From: an uncultured Oscillospiraceae bacterium
GTDB taxonomy: Bacteria > Bacillota > Clostridia > Oscillospirales > Oscillospiraceae
Assembly: GCA_951801655.1 (NCBI GenBank)
Contig: CATONV010000019.1
Coordinates: 1-38,542 of the forward strand
DNA length: 38,542 bases
Direction: 5' to 3'
Shown here: in pieces, positions 25,651 to 35,343 of the stretch
Layout of the letters: every line of letters begins with the position of its first letter
How positions within the stretch are numbered: the first letter of the stretch is position 1
Position numbers and translations under genes: made by a program
The notes under the pieces: model-generated
What the model was told of the DNA's origin: nothing
Seen by the model: the letters and a program-made list of their open reading frames with translations, nothing else
Database searches by the model: none

Positions 25651-25783
25651 CTGTCACGCTATGCCTGTTCGCGACGCACGGTTTCCCTCCAACTCGGGAC
25701 ACAAACATCCGGGCCTGCGGCCCTCCTTGGTTTGTATCCCTCGCTCCGGTCCATCCGTGCTGCTCACGACGGCTCCGCGCTTC
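25651..25783 (-). repeat. Family 2 structured repeat, copy 2 (after dnaK)
   Basis: Read on the minus strand it starts directly after the dnaK stop codon with GAAGCGCGGAG and ends GCGTGACAGG, collinear with the copy after nrdD. Outer stem 25730-25740 with 25696-25706 (11 pairs including one G-T), inner GGGCC/GGCCC hairpin. Differences from copy 1 mostly keep pairing. Confidence 0.78.
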
Positions 25784-27631
<1,848 letters not shown>

Positions 27632-27674
27632 GATGTTTTCCTCCTGAATATATGAAAGATTGGTGTTAACGGAT

Positions 27675-27742
27675 TGTAGGGGCCGCCGCCCTCGGCGGCC
27701 GGTTTTAATATTTTGCCCTGTTTGCCGGAATACGGGCCTACA
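27675..27742. repeat. Family 1 palindromic repeat, copy D (short)
   Basis: 68 bp, TGTAGGGGCCGCCGCCC...GGGCCTACA. The left end hairpin is intact, the right end hairpin is eroded. Lies between the 34-aa peptide gene and dnaK, inside the operon. Confidence 0.8.
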
Positions 27743-27749
27743 GAAAAAT

Positions 27750-27854
27750 TTAACGCAGGAGCATCGCTCCAACCGAGAATAAAGCGGACAGCCAGACCAG
27801 CAGCCCGGCGCTGAGAATCAGGGTGAAGATGACGTTTTTGCGGGGTTTACACAT
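27750..27854 (-). CDS. 34-aa single-pass membrane peptide between grpE and dnaK
   Basis: A short open frame preceded by a full AAGGAGGT ribosome binding site 9 nt before the ATG. The product starts [10 protein letters not shown], with a basic N-terminus, and continues as one hydrophobic helix (about residues 8-32) ending in Arg. The charge pattern (positive inside) and strong site argue for real translation. I recognise no family. Its position within the heat-shock operon suggests HrcA control. It could be a membrane stress peptide; the function is unknown. Confidence 0.65.
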   Translation of the reverse strand: MCKPRKNVIFTLILSAGLLVWLSALFSVGAMLLR

Positions 27855-27943
27855 GTCGGTCTGACCTCCTTCTTATCGCGTAGGGCACGACAACCCGTCT
27901 CGGCGTAACGGACATTCCGCGCATGGGGCGCGCCCGGCACGCC

Positions 27944-28525
27944 TTAATTGGCCACCTGGACCATAGCGAAGCGGATGACCTTCTCTCCCAGCATGAACCC
28001 GGCCTGAAAGACCTGGGCTACGGTGTTTTCCCCAAGATTTTCGTCTTCAATGTGCATAACGGCGTTGTGGAGGTTGGGGTCAAAGGGTTTTCCCTGGGCC
28101 TCGATCTCGGTGATCCCCAGCTTGGCGAAGACCTCTTTAAGCTGGTTCATGGTCATCTCCACGCCCTTCTTGTAAGCCTCGTCGGAGGTATCCTGCTTCA
28201 GGGCCCTCTCCAGGTTGTCGTAGACGGGGAGAAAAGCCTGGACGGTGTCCGCCTTGGCGTCGGTCCAGAGGCTTTCCTTCTCCTTGGCGGTGCGCTTGCG
28301 GTAGTTGTCGTACTCGGCGGCCAGGCGGAGGAACTGGTCCTTGGGGACCACCTGCTCCACCACGGCCGCTTCCTCCTCCGGCGTTTCCGACTCGGGGCCG
28401 GGGGTGTCGGCCTGGGACTCCTCCGGGTCAGGGGCAGCTTCCGCTGTCTCGGTCTGTTCCTCCAGGACCTCCTCTTCGGGGGCCTGCTGGACGGGAAGAT
28501 CTTTCTTCTCTTTCTTCTTACTCAC
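27944..28525 (-). CDS. grpE: Nucleotide exchange factor GrpE
   Basis: 193 aa. A long acidic, disordered N-terminus (about 1-60, rich in Glu and Pro), a coiled-coil helix (QFLRLAAEYDNYRKRTAKEKE), and the C-terminal beta domain with the signature FDPNLHNAVMHIEDENLGENTVAQVFQAGFMLGEKVIRFAMVQVAN. It releases ADP from DnaK. Start is GTG, with AAGGAG 8 nt upstream. It follows hrcA with a repeat element in between. Confidence 0.97.
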   Translation of the reverse strand: MSKKKEKKDLPVQQAPEEEVLEEQTETAEAAPDPEESQADTPGPESETPEEEAAVVEQVVPKDQFLRLAAEYDNYRKRTAKEKESLWTDAKADTVQAFLPVYDNLERALKQDTSDEAYKKGVEMTMNQLKEVFAKLGITEIEAQGKPFDPNLHNAVMHIEDENLGENTVAQVFQAGFMLGEKVIRFAMVQVAN

Positions 28526-28554
28526 AACTCATGCTCCTTCGCAGGTATATTCTG

Positions 28555-28604
28555 TGTAGGGGCGGCTGCCAGCCGCCCACGAGCGCATCATATGCGCCCA
28601 TACA
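28555..28604. repeat. Family 1-like palindromic repeat, copy E (divergent)
   Basis: 50 bp, starts TGTAGGGGCGGC and ends GCCCATACA. Contains two small hairpins (GGGCGGCTG/CAGCCGCCC and GCGCAT/ATGCGC). It shares the ends but not the CCCTCGG core, so it is a derivative or a sister family. Lies between hrcA and grpE. Confidence 0.6.
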
Positions 28605-28621
28605 TCGGGCAATTGCAATCA

Positions 28622-29680
28622 TTACTCCTCGGTGCTTTCCTCCGGGGACGGCAGCTCTTTGCCGAACATCCGGGTCAGACTGTCGGCAAAGTAGGACAGG
28701 CGGGCGGTCACCTTGGAGTAGTCCATGCGGGTGGGGCCAACCACCCCGATCACGCCCCGCATGTTGTCCCCAATGTCGTAGCTGGCCATCACCACGCTGG
28801 TGTCCTTCAGCGCGTCGTTCACGTTCTCCGGCCCGATGAGGATGTTCATGTTCTTGCTGGTGTCCAGGGTGGCGGGCAGGCGGGGGGCGTCGTTTTCCTC
28901 GCTGAGGTAGGCCATCAGGGGCTTGGCCTTGTCCAGACTGCGGTACTCGGGGTGTTCCAGCAGGTGGGTGATGCCGGCGGTGCGGAACTTCTGCTGTCCC
29001 TGATCGGCCAGCACCTCCATGGCGAACTCCACCACCATGGCGATGAGATCAAAGGCCCCCGGCGCGGTTCGGGTCTCCATCTTGTCCAGCGCCTCTCCCA
29101 TCTCCTCACGGGACAGGCCCACAAAGGAGGAGTTGAGGACGGCGGACAGCATTTGCAGCTGGGGATCGGACAGCCCGCCGGGGATGTGGATCAGCTTGTT
29201 TTTCACCACGCTGGTGTCCGTCATGACCACGGCAATAAAGGCGTTGTCCTCCACCATCAGCAGGTCAAACCGCTTGACGGTGACCTTCTCCCGGGCGGCG
29301 GCCATGGTGAACACGGGGTAGTCGCTGATCTGGGAGAGGACCTTGCTGGCCCGGTCGAGGCAGCGGTCCAGCTCCTCCATTTTCAGGTTCAGCGCGTCGT
29401 TGATGCGCTGGGTCTCCTGAATGGTGAGCTGCTGGCGGTCCATCAGCTCGTTGACATAGAGACGGTAGCCGGCAGCGGAAGGAATCCGCCCGGCGGAGGT
29501 GTGAGGCTGTTCCAGGTAGCCCAATTCGGTGAGGTCGGCCATCTCGTTTCGGATGGTGGCGGTGGACACGTCCAGCCCGGCCAGCTGGGCCACAGCCTTG
29601 GAGCCAACCGGCTCGGCGGTGGCGATATAGGTTTCCACAATCGCCCGCAGAATGCGCTTTTTTCGGTCTGACAGTGCCAC
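28622..29680 (-). CDS. hrcA: Heat-inducible transcription repressor HrcA
   Basis: 352 aa. N-terminal winged helix (ALSDRKKRILRAIVETYIATAEPVGSKAV, STATIRNEMADLTELGYLEQPHTSAGRIPS) and the C-terminal HrcA domain with ligand-like core and MRGVIGVVGPTRMDYSKVTARLSYFAD. It binds CIRCE and represses this operon; GroEL activity normally keeps it folded. The start is GTG at 29680, with AGGCGGTG 6 nt upstream. An ATG 13 codons earlier lies inside the CIRCE itself and is rejected. Confidence 0.95.
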   Translation of the reverse strand: MALSDRKKRILRAIVETYIATAEPVGSKAVAQLAGLDVSTATIRNEMADLTELGYLEQPHTSAGRIPSAAGYRLYVNELMDRQQLTIQETQRINDALNLKMEELDRCLDRASKVLSQISDYPVFTMAAAREKVTVKRFDLLMVEDNAFIAVVMTDTSVVKNKLIHIPGGLSDPQLQMLSAVLNSSFVGLSREEMGEALDKMETRTAPGAFDLIAMVVEFAMEVLADQGQQKFRTAGITHLLEHPEYRSLDKAKPLMAYLSEENDAPRLPATLDTSKNMNILIGPENVNDALKDTSVVMASYDIGDNMRGVIGVVGPTRMDYSKVTARLSYFADSLTRMFGKELPSPEESTEE

Positions 29681-29708
29681 GGTACTCACCGCCTTTCGTT
29701 GAGTTTGT

Positions 29709-29735
29709 TTAGCACTCATATTCCTCGAGTGCTAA
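29709..29735. promoter_or_regulatory. CIRCE operator
   Basis: A perfect TTAGCACTC-N9-GAGTGCTAA dyad, the consensus HrcA binding site, between the promoter and the hrcA start. It should control the whole hrcA-grpE-dnaK-dnaJ operon. Confidence 0.98.
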
Positions 29736-29739
29736 AGAT

Positions 29740-29768
29740 AATGTACCACTCCCCCCCAAAATTGTCAA
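29740..29768 (-). promoter_or_regulatory. Sigma-A promoter of the heat-shock operon
   Basis: Minus strand perfect TTGACA (29763-29768), 17-bp spacer with a run of G, and TACATT (29740-29745), just upstream of CIRCE. Confidence 0.85.
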
Positions 29769-29802
29769 TAGCCACTTTATGAATTTATTATAAACAAATT
29801 AT

Positions 29803-29832
29803 CCCCGGCCATTCCTTGCAGAATGACCGGGG
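29803..29832 (-). terminator. Terminator after the MBL hydrolase gene
   Basis: CCCCGG-C-CATTC pairs with GAATG-A-CCGGGG (29803-29814 with 29821-29832), one mismatch, 6-nt loop. The minus strand then reads ATAATTTGTTTATAA. It insulates the heat-shock promoter. Confidence 0.75.
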
Positions 29833-29844
29833 CTGTGCTAAAAA

Positions 29845-30684
29845 TTAAAAGTTCAATACCTGCCCGGTGGCCAGGGCGTGACAGCCGGGGCCGAAATACT
29901 CCTGAAGAAGGGACAAGGCCATTTCGCCGGTGCAGTGGCCGGTGTGAATTTCTTCCACCCCTGACTCCTTGAGGGCGCGGGCCACCTGGGAGACGTATTC
30001 AGAGGAGCAGTTCATGCCGCTTTTACCCCGGCTGAACATGTGCAGGCCGCCCACCACGGCAAAAATATTTCTGCCCAGCTGTTCCCGCACGCCGCGCACG
30101 ATGTTGACGATCCCCCCGTGGCTGCACGAGTTAAAGACCACCAGGCCCTTCTCCCCCTCCAGCACCAGCGACTGCTCATGGCGATAGTCGTCGGGGATAA
30201 AGTCGTCCTCTCCGCGCTTAAGCAGCAGATCGGCGGCCTGACCGGCGAAGGCGGGGTCATGGACGGTCTCCGGAACCAGCCATCCCCCCTCGGTCAGGGG
30301 GTACAGGCCCTCCACCTCTATAAAGCGTTTTCTGCTGTCCTCCCAGATGTCCCGGCCCACGCCGATAAACCGGTAGGCGTCCGGGTCTTTGGCGAAGTAA
30401 GCGCCTCCGGCTCCCGGGCGGACGTACACCGGGGCCCGGTCGTTGACCTGGAAAAACCGGCGCAGACCGTCGGCGTGGTCATAGTGGCCGTGGGAGAGAA
30501 TGGCCGCCTCCACTGCAGACAGCTCCGCGCCTAGGGCCTGCGCGTTGTCGGCGAATTTTCCCGAGGACCCGGCGTCCAGCAGCAGCGTGTGCCCGCGGTG
30601 CTGGATGTACAGGGACAGCCCGTGCTCTGGTGTCAGGCCGCAGCCCTGGGGGGCAGTGTTTTCCATCAGGACGGTTACTTTCAT
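29845..30684 (-). CDS. MBL-fold metallo-hydrolase (COG1237-like)
   Basis: 279 aa. MBL motif HGHYDH at 65-70 followed by ADGL, HEQSLVLEGEKGLVVFNSCSHGGIVNIV and a C-terminal HTGHCTG histidine motif. This arrangement is typical of the family annotated as ribofuranosylaminobenzene 5'-phosphate (RFA-P) synthase-like hydrolases; in bacteria the real substrate is unknown. TAAGGAGGTATCC precedes the ATG. It starts 19 bp after the MATE gene and should be co-transcribed with it. Confidence 0.85.
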   Translation of the reverse strand: MKVTVLMENTAPQGCGLTPEHGLSLYIQHRGHTLLLDAGSSGKFADNAQALGAELSAVEAAILSHGHYDHADGLRRFFQVNDRAPVYVRPGAGGAYFAKDPDAYRFIGVGRDIWEDSRKRFIEVEGLYPLTEGGWLVPETVHDPAFAGQAADLLLKRGEDDFIPDDYRHEQSLVLEGEKGLVVFNSCSHGGIVNIVRGVREQLGRNIFAVVGGLHMFSRGKSGMNCSSEYVSQVARALKESGVEEIHTGHCTGEMALSLLQEYFGPGCHALATGQVLNF

Positions 30685-30703
30685 GGGGGATACCTCCTTA
30701 TAA

Positions 30704-32080
30704 TTATGCCCGCGTCAGGTCCCGGACCCAACGTCCGGAGTACAGCCGGCGGATACCCACAAAAAACTTGACCACCTGCTCCAACGGAAAGGACATGTAG
30801 ACCCAGAACACGGAGGTTTTCAGAGTCAGCCCGCACAAAGCGGCGTAGGGGATAGCCGCCAGCCACAGCGGGCCGATGTCGATGAGGGTGGCTGCCTTCA
30901 CGTCGCCGCCGCCCCGGAGAACGCCGACAATGTTCACAGTGTTGAAATCCTTCAGCGGCATGGACAAAGCCATGATTCCCATCATCATGGAGGCCACCGC
31001 CGCCGCGCCGGGGGACAAGTGAAACAGGGGATATACCCATGCGGGGGCGGCAAACCGCACAAAGGTCAGCAGCAGTCCGCCCAGAACGACCCCGCAGACC
31101 ACCGCCAGGGTATTCAGGGCCTTGCCCACGTCCAGCAGCTTGTCCTGCCGGCCCGCGCCAATCTCCCGGCCGATAATAATGGCGGCCGTGGAGGCCAGCC
31201 CGAAGGAGGCAACCATGACAATCTTTTCCATGTTGCCGGCGATGGTATAGGCGGCCAGAATTTCTGTGCTGCCCGCCATGTGGCCCATGATGGTGGGAAA
31301 GATGGAGGTGCCCAGACCCCACATGGTCTCGTTGCACACCACCAGTCCGCCGTATTTCAGAAAACGGCGGGTCATGTCCATCCCGGGCCGCAGCAGCAGG
31401 TGGAGATGAATCCGGAAAAAGCGGTTTCGCATCATGTGGAGGACTACGATACTCACTTCAAGCACCCGGGCCGTCAGCGTGGCAACGGCCGCCCCCCGGA
31501 CGCCCAGGGCGGGGGCCCCAAGCCTGCCGAAAATAAACACCCAGTTGAGAAAGGTGTTCACCAGCATGGAGCCCACCAGGATGTACAGCCCCAGCTGGGG
31601 CCTCTCCATGCTGCGGTAGGCGGCCACATACATCATAGTAAAAGCGTTGCATACATAGGACAGCCCGGCGATGGAGCCATACTGCGCCGCCAGGCGGATT
31701 ACCTCCGGCTCATTGCCGAACAGGCTTAAAAATTCCATCGGGCACACCAGAAGGACCCCGGCAAAGAGGGCAGACACGGTCAGTACCACCCACAGGGCCA
31801 CACCCAGCACCCGGTTGATAGACTCCATCTCCTGCTTGCCCCAGTACTGGCTTACCAGCACGGAGGCGCCGCTCTGAACTCCGAAAATGAACATCTGCAG
31901 GGCAAACAGAGGGATGTTGGCCAATGTCACCGCCGCCATGGGGACCTCCCCCAGCATGCCCACCATAAAGGTGTCCGCCATGGCCAGGGCGCTGGTGATC
32001 AGATTTTGCAGTACGATGGGGGCGGCCAGCAGGGCCACCTGTTTATAAAATCCAGGTTTTTGCTTCATAAACGCGAACAT
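30704..32080 (-). CDS. MATE family efflux transporter
   Basis: 458 aa with about 12 membrane segments in two related halves. The first half has MADTFMVGMLGEVPMAAVTLANIP and FGVQSGASVLVSQYWGK; the second half has AAYTIAGNMEKIVMVASFGLASTAAIIIGREIGAG. It probably exports organic cations or drugs in exchange for Na+ or H+; the substrate is unknown. AAGGAGTCTTTCCC precedes the ATG. Second gene of the unit that starts with a cysteine desulfurase. Confidence 0.93.
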   Translation of the reverse strand: MFAFMKQKPGFYKQVALLAAPIVLQNLITSALAMADTFMVGMLGEVPMAAVTLANIPLFALQMFIFGVQSGASVLVSQYWGKQEMESINRVLGVALWVVLTVSALFAGVLLVCPMEFLSLFGNEPEVIRLAAQYGSIAGLSYVCNAFTMMYVAAYRSMERPQLGLYILVGSMLVNTFLNWVFIFGRLGAPALGVRGAAVATLTARVLEVSIVVLHMMRNRFFRIHLHLLLRPGMDMTRRFLKYGGLVVCNETMWGLGTSIFPTIMGHMAGSTEILAAYTIAGNMEKIVMVASFGLASTAAIIIGREIGAGRQDKLLDVGKALNTLAVVCGVVLGGLLLTFVRFAAPAWVYPLFHLSPGAAAVASMMMGIMALSMPLKDFNTVNIVGVLRGGGDVKAATLIDIGPLWLAAIPYAALCGLTLKTSVFWVYMSFPLEQVVKFFVGIRRLYSGRWVRDLTRA

Positions 32081-32134
32081 GGGAAAGACTCCTTATCTGG
32101 TGTCATTTGGTGTGCGTCTCCCCCCTGGATCCGT

Positions 32135-33286
32135 TTACGACAGAGTGGAAAACAGCGCGTCTCTGGCCGCCGACAGCCCGTTGACAAGGGCGTCCACGTC
32201 CTCCTCCGACGTATCGTAGGAGAAGCTGACCCGCAGCGCGCCGTCCAGGACAGGCTTGGGCAGCTTGAGGGCGGCAAAGACGTGGCTGGGTCTGCCCCGG
32301 TGACAGGCGGACCCGGAGGAGAGAAATACCCCCCGGTCACTGAGAAAGCGGACAATAACCTCGCTCTTATAGCCGGGCAGTGAGATGGGCAGAATGTGGG
32401 GGGCGCCCTCCGGGGCGATGACCACCGCCTCCGGGAGTTCCCGGGCCAGCCGCGCCACGGCGTAGTTCTTTAGCCCGGCCATGCGGGCGGTATCCTCCGC
32501 CATAGAGGCGGCGCCCAGCCGGGCGGCGGCGGCAAAGGCGGCAATTTGACTGGTGGCCTCCGTTCCCGAGCGCAGGCCGTGTTCCTGTCCCCCGCCGCAG
32601 ATGAGGGGGGGAAACCGCTTGGAATCGGCCAGCTCCTTCCGTACGTACAGCGCCCCCACTCCCTTGGGGGCGTGGATTTTGTGGCCGCTGACGGACAGCA
32701 GGTCCACCCCCAGCTCCTTCGGGGTGAAGGGCACCTTCAAAAAGCCCTGGACCGCGTCGCAGTGGACCAGGGCGGGACAGCCCGCCTGCCTGACGGCCCG
32801 GGCCGCCTCCCTCACGGGGAGGACGGCGCCCAGTTCGTTGTTTACCAGCATCATGGACACCAGCACCGTGTCCGGGCGGAGGGCGTTCGTCAGCTGGGCG
32901 GGACCGATGTTCCCCGCGTGGTCGGGCTGGAGATAGGTGACCTCATAGCCCCGCCTTTCCAGGGCCTTGACCGGCTCCAGCACGGCGGCGTGCTCCACGG
33001 CGGTGGTGACGATATGCTTGCCCTTCCGCCGGTTCCACTCCAGTGCGCCGTGGATGGCCCAGTTGTCGCTCTCCGACCCACAGGAGGTGAAGAACACCTC
33101 CTCGGGTCGGCAGCCCAGGGCGTGGGCCACGTCGGAGCGCCAGCCCTGCACCTGAGTCGCCGCTTCCTTGCCCAGGGCATATTGGGACGAGGGGTTGCCC
33201 CAACCCCCGGTCATGGCCTCCAGCGCCGCCTGGGCGGCTTCGGGCCGCACCGGCGTGGTGGCGGCGTTGTCTAAATAGTGGAACAT
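32135..33286 (-). CDS. Cysteine desulfurase (NifS/IscS family)
   Basis: 383 aa. PLP-Lys203 in SVSGHKIHAPKG, His100 (AVEHAA) and the active-site loop SSGSACHRG with Cys328, which takes sulfur from cysteine as a persulfide. LDNAATTP opens the protein, as in all members. The start is the second ATG (MFHYLDNAATT) because GGGAG stands 9 nt upstream of it and abuts the first ATG. No iscU-like scaffold follows, so it may serve tRNA thiolation (MnmA and the TtcA-like enzyme are in this window) or thiamine rather than being a dedicated Isc enzyme; that is inference. Confidence 0.92.
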   Translation of the reverse strand: MFHYLDNAATTPVRPEAAQAALEAMTGGWGNPSSQYALGKEAATQVQGWRSDVAHALGCRPEEVFFTSCGSESDNWAIHGALEWNRRKGKHIVTTAVEHAAVLEPVKALERRGYEVTYLQPDHAGNIGPAQLTNALRPDTVLVSMMLVNNELGAVLPVREAARAVRQAGCPALVHCDAVQGFLKVPFTPKELGVDLLSVSGHKIHAPKGVGALYVRKELADSKRFPPLICGGGQEHGLRSGTEATSQIAAFAAAARLGAASMAEDTARMAGLKNYAVARLARELPEAVVIAPEGAPHILPISLPGYKSEVIVRFLSDRGVFLSSGSACHRGRPSHVFAALKLPKPVLDGALRVSFSYDTSEEDVDALVNGLSAARDALFSTLS

Positions 33287-33322
33287 GGCGTCCATCTCCC
33301 AAAAGCAGAGTCAGTATCGGCT

Positions 33323-33351
33323 ATTTTATGCTGATATTCCGGGAAAGTCAA
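33323..33351 (-). promoter_or_regulatory. Promoter of the cysteine desulfurase-MATE-MBL unit
   Basis: Minus strand TTGACT (33346-33351), 17-bp spacer, TAAAAT (33323-33328). Confidence 0.75.
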
Positions 33352-33364
33352 TACCTATTTCCCC

Positions 33365-33393
33365 TTGCAAACCGCCTCTGACTTGTATATAAT
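33365..33393 (+). promoter_or_regulatory. Promoter of the thiamine pyrophosphokinase gene
   Basis: TTGCAA (33365-33370), 17-bp spacer, perfect TATAAT (33388-33393). Divergent from the cysteine desulfurase promoter with only 13 bp between the two -35 boxes. Confidence 0.82.
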
Positions 33394-33431
33394 GGAAACC
33401 AAAATACACACTGCCAAAGGAGTGGCGCACA

Positions 33432-34097
33432 GTGAATCCAAATATTTGTTACATCGTGGGGGCCATGTCCCTCACTCCGGACCTGCGGCCCTATCCACTG
33501 GCGGGGGACTACGTCATCGCGGCCGACCGGGGGTTTGACTCTCTGATCGCCTACGGCGTCAACCCGGACCTGGCGGTGGGGGATTTCGATTCCCTGGGCC
33601 ACCGGCCCAACCACCCCAACGTCATCCAGCTCCCCGCCGAGAAGGACGACACTGATATGGTCTATGCCATCCGAAAGGGGCTGGAGCTGGGCTACCGCCG
33701 ATTTGTCCTGCTGGGGGGCGTGGGCGGACGGCTGGAGCACACGCTGGGCAACCTTCAGCTGCTGGACTGGCTGGCCTCCCAGGGCGCCCAGGGCTTTCTG
33801 GTGGGGGAGAAGACGGCGGTTACCTGCATCCGAGACGGAAAAGCGGTCGCCTTCCCGCCCTCCATGCTTGGTTATCTGTCTGTTCTGTGCAACAGCGGGA
33901 CGGCGGAGGGCGTCAGTCTGACCGGACTGAAATATCCCCTGGACAAGTATACCCTTACCGGCAGCTTCCCCCTGGGGGTGAGCAACCAGTTCCAGGGTGA
34001 GCCGGCCATGGTGTCGGTGAAAAAAGGCAGTTTGCTGCTGATCTGGGAGGACAGGGGGGACTTCTATGCCCAGCTCCCCAAGCTGTGGGCCAAATGA
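33432..34097 (+). CDS. Thiamine pyrophosphokinase
   Basis: 221 aa with a GTG start preceded by AAAGGAGTGG. Transfers pyrophosphate from ATP to thiamine to make the cofactor TPP. Motifs: AADRGFDSLIAYGVNPDLAVGDFDSLG, EKDDTDMVYAI, LGGVGGRLEHTLGN (the usual GGxxGRxDH has Glu here) and a C-terminal beta domain GLKYPLDKYTLTGSFPLGVSNQF. In many Firmicutes this gene is near rsgA/rpe, a context absent here. Confidence 0.93.
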   Translation: MNPNICYIVGAMSLTPDLRPYPLAGDYVIAADRGFDSLIAYGVNPDLAVGDFDSLGHRPNHPNVIQLPAEKDDTDMVYAIRKGLELGYRRFVLLGGVGGRLEHTLGNLQLLDWLASQGAQGFLVGEKTAVTCIRDGKAVAFPPSMLGYLSVLCNSGTAEGVSLTGLKYPLDKYTLTGSFPLGVSNQFQGEPAMVSVKKGSLLLIWEDRGDFYAQLPKLWAK

Positions 34098-34105
34098 CTT
34101 TTTCC

Positions 34106-34134
34106 TTGCCTTTTGGGATGTGATGTGGTATAGT
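34106..34134 (+). promoter_or_regulatory. Promoter of smpB
   Basis: TTGCCT (34106-34111), 17-bp spacer, TATAGT (34129-34134). It starts 8 bp after the preceding stop codon. Confidence 0.6.
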
Positions 34135-34165
34135 TACTTGATCTTTCGGGAGAGGAGGTGTCCGC

Positions 34166-34627
34166 ATGGGCGAGGCGGTGAAGATTGTCGCCAAGAATAA
34201 CAAGGCCTATCACGACTATTTTATTGAGGAGAAGTACGAGACCGGCATTGAGCTGGCGGGCACCGAGGTTAAATCCATCCGCTTGGGCAATGTGAACCTG
34301 AAGGACTCCTTCTGCCTTATTAAAGATGGGGAAATCTCCGTCTTGGGCATGCACATCAGCCCCTACGAAAAGGGCAATATCTTTAACAAGGATCCCCGCC
34401 GTACCCGCCGGCTGCTGATGCACAAGCGGGAAATCCTGCGCCTGTTCGCCAAAATTAAGCAGGACGGCTACTCTCTCATTCCCCTGTCCATCTATTTCAA
34501 GGGTCCCCGGGTCAAGCTGGAGATCGGGCTGGCCAAGGGCAAGAAGCTCTACGACAAGCGGGAGTCCGCCGCCCGGCGGGACGCCAAACGGGAGATGGAC
34601 CGGGTGATGAAGACCCGAAACCGGTAA
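34166..34627 (+). CDS. smpB: SsrA-binding protein SmpB
   Basis: 153 aa. Carries tmRNA to stalled ribosomes. N-terminal [31 protein letters not shown], the [27 protein letters not shown] block and the basic tail [24 protein letters not shown], which forms a helix in the mRNA channel. GGAGGTGTCCGC precedes the ATG. Its RNA partner ssrA lies 1.8 kb downstream on the same strand. Confidence 0.98.
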   Translation: MGEAVKIVAKNNKAYHDYFIEEKYETGIELAGTEVKSIRLGNVNLKDSFCLIKDGEISVLGMHISPYEKGNIFNKDPRRTRRLLMHKREILRLFAKIKQDGYSLIPLSIYFKGPRVKLEIGLAKGKKLYDKRESAARRDAKREMDRVMKTRNR

Positions 34628-34652
34628 GTAATCCCGAGAAAGGATGATTTAT

Positions 34653-35174
34653 ATGGCACAAAATCCCATTGTTACCATCGAGATGGAGAACGGCTCTGTT
34701 ATGAAGGCCGAGCTCTACCCCGAGGTGGCCCCCAACAGCGTGAACAACTTTATCTCTCTGATCCGGAAGGGCTTTTACAACGGCCTCATCTTCCACCGCT
34801 GTATCCCCGGCTTTATGATCCAGGGCGGCTGTCCCCAGGGCACCGGCATGGGCGGCCCGGGCTACTCCATCAAGGGCGAGTTTGCCCAAAACGGCTTTGC
34901 CAACGACCTGGTCCACGACCGGGGTGTGCTGTCCATGGCCCGGGCCATGGACCCCAACTCCGCCGGTAGCCAATTCTTTATCATGGTGGACAAGGCCCCC
35001 CACCTGGACGGCGGCTACGCCGCCTTCGGCAAGGTCATTGAGGGCATGGAGACCGCCGACGCCATCGTCTCCGGCAAAACCGACTGGAACGACAAACCTC
35101 GGCAGAAGCAGGTGATGAAGAAGGTCACCGTGGAAACCTTCGGCGTGGACTACCCCGAACCGGAAACCGTGTAA
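34653..35174 (+). CDS. Cyclophilin-type peptidyl-prolyl cis-trans isomerase
   Basis: 173 aa, small cytosolic type without a signal peptide. Cyclophilin motifs YNGLIFHRCIPGFMIQGG (catalytic Arg), GTGMGGPGYSIKGEF, GVLSMARAMDPNSAGSQFFIMV and HLDGGYAAFGKVIEGM. The start is the second in-frame ATG, with AAAGGA 8 nt upstream; the first ATG overlaps that site. It follows smpB by 25 bp and is probably co-transcribed. Helps proline isomerisation during folding. Confidence 0.94.
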   Translation: MAQNPIVTIEMENGSVMKAELYPEVAPNSVNNFISLIRKGFYNGLIFHRCIPGFMIQGGCPQGTGMGGPGYSIKGEFAQNGFANDLVHDRGVLSMARAMDPNSAGSQFFIMVDKAPHLDGGYAAFGKVIEGMETADAIVSGKTDWNDKPRQKQVMKKVTVETFGVDYPEPETV

Positions 35175-35180
35175 TTCCTC

Positions 35181-35210
35181 CCCCGCCCTGACACAGGACG
35201 GGGTTTTATT
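35181..35210 (+). terminator. Terminator of the smpB-cyclophilin unit
   Basis: CCCCG-C-CCT pairs with AGG-A-CGGGG (35181-35189 with 35195-35203), followed by TTTTATTTG. Confidence 0.82.
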
Positions 35211-35231
35211 TGTCATCGCTTGGTATTATGT

Positions 35232-35258
35232 AAACACTATGCAGCCGGCATAGTGTTT
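35232..35258. repeat. Perfect 11-bp inverted repeat upstream of the LRR gene
   Basis: AAACACTATGC - 5 nt - GCATAGTGTTT, flanked by AT-rich sequence. It could be an operator of the leucine-rich-repeat gene, a second terminator (TTTTCC follows), or a mobile element remnant. Confidence 0.6.
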
Positions 35259-35343
35259 TCCAAATTTGAATGTAGTAAAATAAAAATAAAGCGGGAATTG
35301 GGTGTCTGTTCGGCCCTGTAAAAACGTCGAAAGGAGAATCACG

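Noticed and set aside
27855-27943. Possible further repeat between grpE and the 34-aa gene (GTAGGGCACGACAACCCG)
   Set aside because: It looks like a repeat end but has no clear partner end and no second copy in this window.
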